The notes under the pieces were generated by a model that saw only the letters and a program-made list of their open reading frames with translations, made no database searches and had not been told where the DNA came from. The position numbers and the translations under genes were made by a program. Shown one piece after another: positions 28,201 to 34,501 of a stretch of DNA of 64,000 nt. Positions within the stretch are counted from its first letter, which is position 1. Each line of letters starts with the position of its first letter. Source of the DNA: Halopolyspora algeriensis (lineage in GTDB: Bacteria > Actinomycetota > Actinomycetes > Mycobacteriales > Pseudonocardiaceae); contig NZ_QPJC01000002.1 in the NCBI RefSeq assembly GCF_003337235.1, forward strand, positions 186,001 through 250,000. Direction: 5' to 3'.

Positions 28201-28436
28201 TCGCCGAACTCGGCATTCCCGAACCGGAAGCCGGCGGCGAGGTCGGTGACTCGGAACTCTGGCAAGTCGAGTACAGCTGGCCCGACAAGCGGATCGCGGT
28301 CGTCGTCGACACCGATGGCGAGCGCGACAACTGGCTCGCGGACCACGACTGGCACACGTTCGTTTATCACGGCACGGATGACGAGGAGGAGCTCGTGCAG
28401 GACATCGCATCGGCCTTCGGGGTGCATACCGGATGA
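22215..28436 (+). CDS. Giant DEAH helicase with zinc clusters and PD-(D/E)XK-like C-terminus
   Basis: A 2073-residue SF2 helicase. Walker A is TGTGSGKT near residue 100, the DEAH-type box is DEFHTYDG and motif III is TSATLGG. Lobe 2 has TPTLELGIDIGDL and QRAGRAGR near residue 1000. Cysteine clusters follow (CPKC, CPRMRC, CPECGW, CPRCG, CGYCG, CSCQ/CHRC), as in DUF1998/MZB proteins. Near residues 1700-1770 is a segment with EPDF, YLDGKAYH and RKRCALRDNGH-V-W, resembling a Vsr/DUF559-type PD-(D/E)XK nuclease. Size and layout fit Druantia DruE or a fused DISARM DrmA-DrmB. I prefer the ATG at 22215, seven bases after GGAAGGA; the ATG at 22209 overlaps the micro-ORF stop. Confidence 0.87.
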   Translation: MYPSLLAEETKRAVTEYLSTTFALTDDDTRAALEDFLLDPSGGIFRGPYLRVRTPFQPVTETWRSPLDWQPKDFQPYRHQARAFERLADRDSPAQPTIVTTGTGSGKTEAFLFPLLDHAARAKARGETGIKAIVLYPMNALVSDQARRIAELLHDEPHLHGVTAGVYIGGEGNHTRLSREHLVDSRQALREEPPDILLTNYKMLDLLLQRPADAPLWSQSATSLRYLVLDEFHTYDGAQGTDVAMLLRRLGATVKVAEPGKPLGRITPVATSATLGGTTRSAELRTFAETIFGTPFDPDSVVTEERLDAADVVSDVDFELDPPDVESVTALPVPDAARKDSWQPLAHMFLGGAMSSRTSLGHRLSRSYLTRAVIQALSSGPLTLTEAVDAVANSGVLQWGVAKQRNPRKVEQALLRFLAVLSAARVHTDHGRTRPLVNLEVQLWVREVTRMLRAVSSTPHFAWWHDGPREDEVRYLPAAYCRVCGRSGWQAVATELDEALEGAPEKIWRASVTDRASIRTVLLAGEDEPGARRIDPHTLAYGRDNEEGLPVLVTPDADAAKEQRCPSCGTDDAVRFLGSSVATLVSVALTQLFGSDLVADEEKKTLVFTDSVQDAAHRSAFIEGRAFQFNLRSAVLCETGRERRSLADVTRGLAASSTDDLYAIAPPDFSQRLGLTGQWLDRDSGGQYRSLLGTRLGFQTHLELGLRSRMGRTLELTGALAVDYDLDLDRHADLARDTHEGLPERGLTMPGTAAYRTWILGLLDRLRRRGGIAHPWLTSYIARDGNPWPISLGSPRGMQRFPYGRRAPQFFTDASKSRFDSLRPRSDSWVTDWTVRCLGATPTEARALLESVMRTLADSAESPLVRHTSHSGASIYGLDPARILLTPLEKAQLETAQLRCPKCHHIQPVSPERRDSWHEAPCPRMRCTGALEPHPVREDNFYRRLYRSGRLRHLVTHEHTALLDDKTRQRVERSFSSGQSPIDPNVLTCTPTLELGIDIGDLSTVGLASLPRSPANYLQRAGRAGRATGNALILAAVPSSPRDLYYLSEPKHLIDGEITPPAAYLAATELLQRQYLAFCLDRVANGDLRLGRDMPRLLGPLLEHGLAEGSWLRQFVDTVTERAAELAAQFLELYAEQLDEPARYSIREFAAKGLRNAIAQASAEWSAHRQELQKRFGELATAISDLEKQGHLDDTQLEDRRRWSGESKAVSAMLQESWQRNALTGLGELGLLPNYNLRDDYTELDVSLWWTTDDEGDRSLQTSEHSYGRGSKTALTEFAPGAVFYAQGYRVEVDALEIGPAGQPHWRSTRLCPECGWGTTTVTPAPGSCPRCGNTGVADAGSVHKVLELRRVSAVHHRDEALIEDETEDRTRTRFATVTGVDVAPEHIEHAWRLSERVFGAEYVRQATIRTLNLGRADRKGSEAAISGERGSTPRFTTCGYCGVVWQHGPEEKVRHRGWCSTRRGTPTSWEELLLSHQITTQAVRLLLPVSTFHADTRLTSFKTALLLGLRHDFGGDPQHLDVVTARMPDEYGRTRRFLVLHDTVPGGTGYLDRFGEPQRMRRILQQAHDVLASCSCQHEGRAACHRCLLGVATRNEVEHAHRRVARELLADLLENWTVEDIGSVTGIDISSVQLSELELRFREQLKRGVDQHSGQSWTAAMGNKGEELDIRLLGPDEQPRRWTLRPLVPVQAGSVATEPDFLLTRQDAQDAPVAIYLDGKAYHASAETDRTADDARKRCALRDNGHRVWSLTWDDVESYTRLLDGHRSKQPDLVDTAVRNAARSHVADTRVEALWGNPMAALLAYLCDPSAPVWEETAVQTCLALLKAQKDAATKFVQREPDGLAGALASWAGGEKLPSGSGTIILAPRAGLSGLPIAVVGSTEGKGTHSVGALTVLDDRPSEVGGPTHDQQWRDWLRWSNLLQFLPLPRIGHTMPLRMAEIWTRRSLDVFRGRTPPLALSGQEKVPVTVDVSHPQWEIVLEYTDECLEHVGRRLAELGIPEPEAGGEVGDSELWQVEYSWPDKRIAVVVDTDGERDNWLADHDWHTFVYHGTDDEEELVQDIASAFGVHTG

Positions 28437-30610
28437 GCGTGCGCGTGGTCATGTCCGATCTGTTCAGCGGCTCCTACTCCGATCTGGACGGCAACGTCAA
28501 AAACCGGGTCCTCGACTTCGTCGTCAAACTCCAGGAACGGCCGGACATGCCCGGCCTCGACGTGAAGACCCCCACCGGGGTGTCGGACTCGCGGATCAAG
28601 ACCGCCCGCGTCAACGACTTCTGGCGAGCCGTGCTCATCGAGCTGCCGGAATCCAGCGGGTACGTCCTGGTGGCGGTGAAACCCCACGACGACGCCTACA
28701 CCTTCGCCGGCCGGTTGCGGTTCGGCGTGAACGAGGTGACCGGCGCGCTCGAAGTGGTGGACCAGGCATCGTTGAACGAAGCCATCACCCGCGTCGAGAC
28801 GACCGACACGGCCGCGGAATCCCCGGCACCGATCCTGAAAGGCCTGCGGGCACGCGATCTGCGCCCCTTCGGGATCGACGAAGAAGTCGCCGAAAGGTTG
28901 GTGGCGATCACCGACGAGAACCAGCTGTTGACCGTCGCCGAAGAGCTTCCCGGGCTGCAGGCCAACGCCGTCCTCGACCTGGCCGCCGGTCACGACGCCG
29001 ACACGGTGTGGACCAACCTGGTGGCCGAGCAGGAACGCGACATCGACACCAGCGACGTGATGCGGGCACTCGACCGGCCGCTGTCCCGGCTGACCTTCAC
29101 CGACGGGCGCGACGCCGAAGAGTTGCGAGCCGTGCTGGAAGGAAGCTTCAAGGCCTGGCGTGTCTGGCTGCATCCTCTGCAGCGCAAGCTCGCCTACCAC
29201 GACGGGTGGCGCGGCCCCTACCGCGTCACCGGTGGCGCGGGAACCGGCAAGACCGTCACCGCCATCCACCGGGCCCGACACCTGGCGAAGCGTCTCGAAC
29301 AGCAGGGCGACGACTCCAAGGTGCTGTTCACGACCTTCACCAAAAACCTCGCCCAGAACATCGAGTCCCAACTGAAAGAGCTCGCAGGCCCGGACATCCT
29401 GAAACGGGTCGACGTGCTCAACATCGACGCACTCGCACAGCGAATCCTGACCACCGGCAAGGACAGCGGAGCCCGCCCCCGACCGCGCGGCGACAGCGAC
29501 TCCCCGATCACCGAGGCCTGGAACACCGCACGAGCCCACGCCGCCGAGCACTGGGACATCGACTTCCTGCAAGCCGAATGGTCGGAAGTCGTGCTCGCCC
29601 AAGGCATCGAGAAACGCAGCACCTACCTGCGTGCCTCCCGCAGCGGCCGGGGCAAGCGAGTGTCCCGCCCGCAACGGGCGGATCTGTGGTCGGTCTTCGA
29701 ACGGTTCACGCAGTTGCTGACCGCGCAGGAGTTGATGACGTTCACGCAAGTCGCTGCGCAGGCTGCTTCGGTGGCCGGCCAACTCGCACTCGGCGGCGAC
29801 GACATTCACGACAGCAGCAGCCGCCGCCTGGAGCTGCCCCGGTACCGGCACGCCATCATCGACGAAGCCCAGGATCTGCATCCGGCGCACTGGCGCCTGG
29901 TGCGCGCGCTGATCCCGGACGGCAACGACGATCTGTTCATCGTCGGGGACGCGCACCAGCGCATCTACGGCAAACAGGTCGTGCTGTCCCGGCTCGGGAT
30001 CGAAACGCGGGGCCGTTCGCGCAGGCTCACCGTCAACTACCGCACCTCGCGGCAAATCCTGAACTGGTCCCTGCGTGTGGCCTACGGGCAGTCCGTCGAC
30101 GACCTCGACGGACAGGGCGAGTCGCTGGCCGGGGCACGCTCGGAATTCGACGGCCCCGAACCCGAGCCGTGTGGTTTCGACAGCAGCGCCGACGAGAAGT
30201 CCGCACTCCTCGACAAGCTCCGCGCCTGGTCCGAGGCCGACATCCCGTGGTCGCAGATGGCGGTGGTCGCGCGTACCCGCTCCCTGGTCGGCGAGCTGAG
30301 CGAGGCGGTGAGCGACTCCGGCATTCCCGTGGCGACAGTCGAAGCGGGCACCGACGAGAACACGTTGGGCGAACAGGTGCGCGTGATGACGATGCATCGT
30401 GCCAAGGGGTTGGAATACCGCGCCGTGGCGCTCGTGGGTGTCGGCAGCAAGGAACTGCCGCCACGGACGGTGCGGCAACTCGAAGGCGAGGAGAGCGAAG
30501 CAGCCCGGGCCCGGGAGCGGAACCTGCTGTACGTGTGCGGATCGCGCGCACGCGAACAGCTGTATGTCTCCTGGGTCGGAGAACCCTCGGAACTGATCAG
30601 CGGCGTCTGA
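28433..30610 (+). CDS. UvrD-type SF1 helicase with RelE-like N-terminal domain
   Basis: A 725-residue protein. Residues 1-90 (KNRVLDFVVKLQ, PGLDVKTP, FWRAVLIE, VKPHDDAYTFAG) follow the pattern of a RelE/HigB mRNA-interferase fold. A small helical segment follows. The SF1A helicase then has Walker A GGAGTGKT (267-274), DEAQDL, GDAHQRIYG, NYRTSR, MTMHRAKGLEYRAV and LLYVCGSRAREQL. UvrD-like helicases unwind DNA 3' to 5'. This RelE-UvrD fusion occurs in other actinomycetes, but here it overlaps the giant helicase gene by four bases, placing it in the same operon. Whether the RelE-like part is active or only binds RNA or DNA cannot be told. Confidence 0.87.
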   Translation: MSVRVVMSDLFSGSYSDLDGNVKNRVLDFVVKLQERPDMPGLDVKTPTGVSDSRIKTARVNDFWRAVLIELPESSGYVLVAVKPHDDAYTFAGRLRFGVNEVTGALEVVDQASLNEAITRVETTDTAAESPAPILKGLRARDLRPFGIDEEVAERLVAITDENQLLTVAEELPGLQANAVLDLAAGHDADTVWTNLVAEQERDIDTSDVMRALDRPLSRLTFTDGRDAEELRAVLEGSFKAWRVWLHPLQRKLAYHDGWRGPYRVTGGAGTGKTVTAIHRARHLAKRLEQQGDDSKVLFTTFTKNLAQNIESQLKELAGPDILKRVDVLNIDALAQRILTTGKDSGARPRPRGDSDSPITEAWNTARAHAAEHWDIDFLQAEWSEVVLAQGIEKRSTYLRASRSGRGKRVSRPQRADLWSVFERFTQLLTAQELMTFTQVAAQAASVAGQLALGGDDIHDSSSRRLELPRYRHAIIDEAQDLHPAHWRLVRALIPDGNDDLFIVGDAHQRIYGKQVVLSRLGIETRGRSRRLTVNYRTSRQILNWSLRVAYGQSVDDLDGQGESLAGARSEFDGPEPEPCGFDSSADEKSALLDKLRAWSEADIPWSQMAVVARTRSLVGELSEAVSDSGIPVATVEAGTDENTLGEQVRVMTMHRAKGLEYRAVALVGVGSKELPPRTVRQLEGEESEAARARERNLLYVCGSRAREQLYVSWVGEPSELISGV

Positions 30611-30870
30611 ACCGATGCCGGTGGCCGCTGTCTGGAAACCCCGTGGCAAAGCCGCGGATGATGGACCGGGCGCGTCGGCTGATCGACTCTTCGGCAGGGC
30701 TTTCCATCAGGGGGAGCTGTTTCGGCACAAGCCGCACCGCAGCACGGATCTCGGTGACACACTGGTAAAGCTCGGTGTGCCCGGACTTGTCGAGAGCAGG
30801 CTTGCTTCCCACGGAACGGAGGGACCAACGAGGTGATGATGCGCGCGCGGGACCGTTCTCGGGAGGGAAC
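30611..30870. other. 260-base gap between helicase and kinase genes
   Basis: An open frame at 30615-30836 begins four bases after the helicase stop, but it lacks a ribosome site and its third positions are much less G/C-rich than in neighbouring genes, so I do not call it. GGGAGGG just before 30871 belongs to the kinase. No clear terminator is seen, so read-through from the helicase gene is possible. Confidence 0.3.
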
Positions 30871-32553
30871 GTGGCGGCACGAACACTGATCAACGATCGC
30901 TACGAGCTCCAGCCTCTTCCGCTCGCCAAGGGCGGCATGGGTGAGGTGTGGGAAGGACGCGACACCAAGCTCGAGCGCGAGGTCGCCGTCAAGTTCATCC
31001 GCCTTCCCGAAGGAACCACCGACGACGAGCTGGTGCGCAGGTTCGTCCGCGAGTCCCGCATTACCGCGTGCCTGCAGCACCCGGGAGTGCCCGCCATCTT
31101 CGACGTCGGCACCCACGGGGAACGCCCCTACCTGGTGATGCAGCGCATCCGCGGCATCAGTGTCTCCGACCTGGTCGCCGAGCACGGTGCATTACCGCTG
31201 GGCTGGGCCGCGGCGATCGCGGCCCAGGCGTGCGCGGTGCTGGAGGCCGCCCACGGTGCCTCCCTGGTACATCGGGACCTCAAACCCGCCAATCTCATGC
31301 TGGAACCCGACGGCACCGTCAAGGTGCTCGACTTCGGACTCGCCGTTGCACTCGACATGACCGACGAGTCCCAGATCACCCGCACTGGCCAGACCGTCGG
31401 CACCCTCGCCTACATGGCCCCGGAGCAGATCAAGCTGGCGAAGAGCTCGGCGCAGAGTGACCTCTACTCGCTCGGCTGCGTGCTGCACGAGATGCTCACC
31501 GGGCAGCAGTTGTTCACCGGATCGACCGCCTTCGAGGTGATGAAGAAGCAGGTCGACGACCGGCCCCTGCCGGTGCAGCAGTACCGCTCCGATGTTCCCG
31601 CCGAGCTGGACGAGCTCATGGCCGCGCTGCTGGACAAGACAGCGGAAAACCGGCCTGCCAGTGCCCACGCGGCTTACGAGCGCCTGCTGCCGTTCGCCGA
31701 GAACTTGGGAATGTTGCCCGGCGCGTTGCATTCGCCGTCGGCTCCCAGCCCCACCCGGATGTATGCCTCGGTGCTGAGCCGGGTGTTCCGGCAACCCCCG
31801 CAGCCGCAGCAACCGGACCCGGACGGAGTAGCCGATACGGACTCGGAAGTCCCGGAAATTCCAGGGGATTCGGGCATACGGGCAACGGCGGAAACATCCA
31901 GGACGGAGAACTCGGCTCCCTCCGGGAGGGAAGCCCCCGAGCCGGGTACCGCCTCCACGGGCTCGGCGGCGATCCGCTCCGACATCAGTCGCAGCGAGGT
32001 GGAGAAAGCCAAGACCGAGGCCGCTTCCTACATGCAGCAGTCCCACTACAGCCGGGCCGCCGAGCTGCTGCGGTCGACGGTCGACTCGGCCGACCACGCT
32101 TTCGGGAGCACCGACAGCGACGTCATCGACCTGCGCCTGGAATGGGCCAACGTGCTGTTCGAAGGCGGTGAGTACAGCCGAGCGGAACCCGTCTACCGGG
32201 AACTGGCCACCGACCTGGCCGAACGCGACGGACCCGACGCCGAACTCGTCTTCCGCTGCCGCTTGTACAACGCCACCTGCCAAGCCCTCGACGGGAACAC
32301 GAGCCAGGCGCTGCAAACCATGGACAGCCTGCTGGCCGATGAGCAGCGCGTGCTGGGTTTCGACGATCCCCGCACTCTCGACCTGCGTCGCGAGATCGGG
32401 CGGCTGCAACTGGGGGCCGGGCGCAACGAGGACGCCGAAACCACCCTGACCGCCCTGCTCGACGACCTGCTCCGGATCCACGGCACCGAGGACCACCCCA
32501 CCGTGGCCAAGGTGCGCGAGCTGCTCAACGATCTCCCAGGTCACAAGAGGTAA
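30871..32553 (+). CDS. Cytoplasmic Ser/Thr protein kinase with TPR-like repeats
   Basis: A 560-residue Hanks-type kinase. It shows the glycine loop LAKGGMGEV, ATP lysine K41 (VAVKF), HRDLKPAN (H134-N141), DFGLA (D154), a GTLAYMAPEQ activation segment and SDLYSLGC. A Pro/Ser-rich linker follows, then helical TPR-like repeats (ARAAELL, SRAEPVY, NEDAETTL patterns). No transmembrane helix is present, unlike the usual PASTA-type kinases. I start at the GTG at 30871, which has GGGAGGG just upstream; the longer frame is unsupported. It lies 260 bases after the UvrD gene on the same strand and may be a regulatory or effector arm of the defence locus, as Stk2 and PglW are in other systems. Confidence 0.85.
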   Translation: MAARTLINDRYELQPLPLAKGGMGEVWEGRDTKLEREVAVKFIRLPEGTTDDELVRRFVRESRITACLQHPGVPAIFDVGTHGERPYLVMQRIRGISVSDLVAEHGALPLGWAAAIAAQACAVLEAAHGASLVHRDLKPANLMLEPDGTVKVLDFGLAVALDMTDESQITRTGQTVGTLAYMAPEQIKLAKSSAQSDLYSLGCVLHEMLTGQQLFTGSTAFEVMKKQVDDRPLPVQQYRSDVPAELDELMAALLDKTAENRPASAHAAYERLLPFAENLGMLPGALHSPSAPSPTRMYASVLSRVFRQPPQPQQPDPDGVADTDSEVPEIPGDSGIRATAETSRTENSAPSGREAPEPGTASTGSAAIRSDISRSEVEKAKTEAASYMQQSHYSRAAELLRSTVDSADHAFGSTDSDVIDLRLEWANVLFEGGEYSRAEPVYRELATDLAERDGPDAELVFRCRLYNATCQALDGNTSQALQTMDSLLADEQRVLGFDDPRTLDLRREIGRLQLGAGRNEDAETTLTALLDDLLRIHGTEDHPTVAKVRELLNDLPGHKR

Positions 32554-32748
32554 GCGAAACGACATCTCGATGATCGAGCGGGCCCGCGTCGTACTGCCTT
32601 CCGGCGCGGTGCAGGCACACTCGCCATGCTGTGCGCGCGCCGGGTCACCTCTCAGGTAGCCGAGCACGACGGAGCTGGTCACACCACTGATACACGGAGG
32701 ATGCTCGAACGAGCCGCATCGACATAGCATTTTGTTGACGCTGTCGTG

Positions 32749-32762
32749 CAAACGTATGTTTG
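32749..32762. promoter_or_regulatory. CAAAC-gtat-GTTTG inverted repeat
   Basis: A perfect 5+5 bp palindrome with a 4-base centre lies directly upstream of the -35 box at 32769. The position suits an activator or an upstream repressor site. No cognate regulator can be assigned. Confidence 0.35.
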
Positions 32763-32768
32763 TGAACG

Positions 32769-32797
32769 TTGTCAACGGCAGATTGGTGTGCTACTGT
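32769..32797 (+). promoter_or_regulatory. Promoter TTGTCA-17-TACTGT
   Basis: TTGTCA (32769-32774) and TACTGT (32792-32797) are separated by exactly 17 bases, a good housekeeping sigma-factor promoter. It sits 54 bases before the ATG of the peptide gene and separates the small-gene group from the kinase. Confidence 0.6.
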
Positions 32798-32850
32798 TTC
32801 GATGTGACCAAGGAAGAGGCAGCGTCGGCGGGGCAAGGGGTGAGTCCGCC

Positions 32851-32970
32851 ATGATGAAAATGAGCGCTGGCGTCCTGCCCGAGGCCATCGAACACGTGCT
32901 GTGTCAGGTGGAGACGTTCGCCTCCGACTGGACATCCGACATCCCGACGATCACCGACACGCCCGCGTAA
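32851..32970 (+). CDS. Short acidic peptide, 39 residues
   Basis: A small ORF beginning MMKMSAGVLPEAIEHVL, with AAGGGG about ten bases before the ATG and a strong promoter upstream. The first half could form a helix with a single cysteine. The second half is acidic and Ser/Thr-rich (ASDWTSDIPTITDTPA). The leader-plus-S/T-rich-tail layout is reminiscent of a modified-peptide precursor, but no lanthipeptide or other maturation enzyme is nearby. A regulatory leader peptide is another option. Confidence 0.4.
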   Translation: MMKMSAGVLPEAIEHVLCQVETFASDWTSDIPTITDTPA

Positions 32971-33037
32971 CTACCACTTTCTTCAGCGCCTCCTCGTATT
33001 GCCGCGAAGGCACACTTCCACTTCAGGTGAGACTTCG

Positions 33038-33070
33038 CCCGGAAAGGAAGAGCTTCACTTCCTTCCCGGG
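33038..33070 (+). terminator. Hairpin between the peptide gene and the next gene
   Basis: CCCGGAAAGGAAG (33038-33050) pairs with CTTCCTTCCCGGG (33058-33070), a 13-bp stem with one A-C mismatch and a 7-base loop. No T-run follows. It may terminate the peptide transcript or attenuate read-through into the gene at 33149. Confidence 0.5.
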
Positions 33071-33148
33071 TTGACTCGTCCTGTCTCGAAAAGTCGGCGA
33101 TGTGCCGTGTTTCCATCCTCTGTCCGCGCACCACGAAAGGGATCCACC

Positions 33149-33571
33149 ATGAGCGATGGACTGAACTTCACCATTCCCGTCGATTCCATTCCCGGACCCG
33201 GCGAAATCATCGAGACCGAGCAGAACGGCTACCTCCTGCTCGTGGAAAACACCCACCCGCCGCGCGAAGCCGGTGAAGCGAGCGACGAGGCCGGTTTGCC
33301 TGATGCTACCGGGAGTGGTTACTCGTGCCCGGGCCCGCATACGGACGACATCGTCAAGTACGTGCCGGTGGAGACCACCGCACGCCAATCGGTGGTGCGG
33401 CACGCGGCGCCGGTGTATCAGCGACCGAAGTCCACCCGAGTCGACCGGTGGACCCTGTGCGATCGGTCCGGCACCCGTGAGGTCGAGCGCAGGCTGGACC
33501 GCGAACCGCTGACGAACGTGACCTGCACACAGTGCCGCAACGCCCTGATCGGCGAAGGAGTATTGGCCTGA
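33149..33571 (+). CDS. Hypothetical protein with C-terminal zinc-ribbon-like cysteines
   Basis: A 140-residue acidic protein. The last third has WTLCDRSG followed by VTCTQCRNAL, a C-x(n)-C-x2-C arrangement like the small actinomycete zinc ribbons. One further cysteine occurs in GYSCPGPHTD. The ATG is preceded by GAAAGGGA. I do not recognise the family. It is the first of several small same-strand genes after the defence locus and may share the upstream promoter. Confidence 0.6.
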   Translation: MSDGLNFTIPVDSIPGPGEIIETEQNGYLLLVENTHPPREAGEASDEAGLPDATGSGYSCPGPHTDDIVKYVPVETTARQSVVRHAAPVYQRPKSTRVDRWTLCDRSGTREVERRLDREPLTNVTCTQCRNALIGEGVLA

Positions 33572-33689
33572 TCCGAAGCGCCGCGGCCCGCACTGATCGG
33601 GACGCGGCGCTGTTCCTCCTCTTCTGCTCCGCGACGCATCGCACGCTTCGAGCTTCCCCCGGATTCCTCGCCCGAAAAAGGACACGACC

Positions 33690-34367
33690 ATGGCTCATGA
33701 GCACTTTCCCGAAAAACCCGATCCGCTGAGACCCGATTCGGATCCTCCGCAGGGTCCGTCGCAATCCCCGCAGGAGCAGCAGAATTCCGCTGCAGCCGGC
33801 TCGGAAGCTGTATCATTCGGAGCGCAATCCTCCGCTCCGTCGGCCTCGCCGCAGTACACAGCAGCGCAGCAAGCCGAATTCGATTTCGCTCGATATTCCG
33901 CCGGCCCCATCGCCCCGCGACGACGAAAAAACAAGACCGCACCGATCGTTCTCGGTGCTGTTCTCGGGACGGTCGCGATGGTGGCCGTGGTCGCCGCCGT
34001 GCTGTTCAGTGCCAACCGCACGTTCGTGCTGCACGGCACGTTCACCCTCCGGGACACCTCGTACAGCAGCTTCGGCGGCTCGAGCGTGTACACCCACAAC
34101 GACGGTTCGTGCTCCGGAACCGGCGGTTACAACGACATCGCCGAGGGAGCCTCGGTGCAGGTCTACGATGCAGCCGGAAAGGTCATCGCCACGGGCGTGC
34201 TGGGCGCGTCGGACATGGTTTCCTCCGAGTGCGTGTTCACGCTTCTCGTCCCCGAGGTGCCCACCGGGGAGGAGTTCTACCAGGTCGAGGTCACCAACCG
34301 TGGAAAAGTCACCGTCACCGCAGAGGAAGCCAAAGCGGGCAAGGTCGCTTTGACCCTGGGGAATTGA
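33690..34367 (+). CDS. Single-pass membrane protein with extracellular domain
   Basis: A 225-residue protein. The first 75 residues are a cytoplasmic Pro/Gln/Ser-rich tail. A basic RRRKNK stretch and one hydrophobic segment (about 82-105, rich in V, A and L) follow, giving an N-in topology. The outer domain is beta-rich with two cysteines (GSCSGTGGYND and SSECVFTLLV) that could form a disulfide. This resembles secreted-domain proteins of the DUF4333/MmpS-like size class, but I cannot assign a family. AAAAAGGA sits eight bases before the ATG. Confidence 0.65.
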   Translation: MAHEHFPEKPDPLRPDSDPPQGPSQSPQEQQNSAAAGSEAVSFGAQSSAPSASPQYTAAQQAEFDFARYSAGPIAPRRRKNKTAPIVLGAVLGTVAMVAVVAAVLFSANRTFVLHGTFTLRDTSYSSFGGSSVYTHNDGSCSGTGGYNDIAEGASVQVYDAAGKVIATGVLGASDMVSSECVFTLLVPEVPTGEEFYQVEVTNRGKVTVTAEEAKAGKVALTLGN

Positions 34368-34501
34368 TACGGCAACCGGATGGTGAAGCGAGCCGTTCGA
34401 CGTCCCGGTTCAGAGCCGATGCATCAAACCGATGATCGTTTACCAGCTACTTTGCCGGGACCGCCTGTCCGGGGTGGCGGTAGTGGAAAGTGAGGAAAAA
34501 A

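Larger units (their letters stand above)
32554..32850. promoter_or_regulatory. Intergenic region with a strong promoter
   Basis: A 297-base gap. The first 150 bases hold nothing recognisable. The second half is A/T-rich and carries a 5-bp inverted repeat CAAAC/GTTTG (32749-32762) and a near-consensus promoter (32769-32797), both listed separately. Transcription would start near 32804 and read into the 39-residue peptide gene. Confidence 0.5.

Noticed and set aside
30615-30836. 73-codon frame between the UvrD-like and kinase genes
   Set aside because: No ribosome site, weak third-position G/C and no domain. Proximity to the helicase stop alone is not enough.
12779-32553. A standard DISARM, Druantia, BREX or Zorya locus
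   Set aside because: DrmC (PLD), PglZ, BrxL, ZorA/B and other DruA-D/F/G/H signatures are absent. Only individual family resemblances can be supported.
32851-32970. Class III or FxLD lanthipeptide precursor
   Set aside because: The Ser/Thr-rich tail is suggestive, but there is no lanthipeptide synthetase, protease or transporter nearby, so only a peptide ORF is reported.
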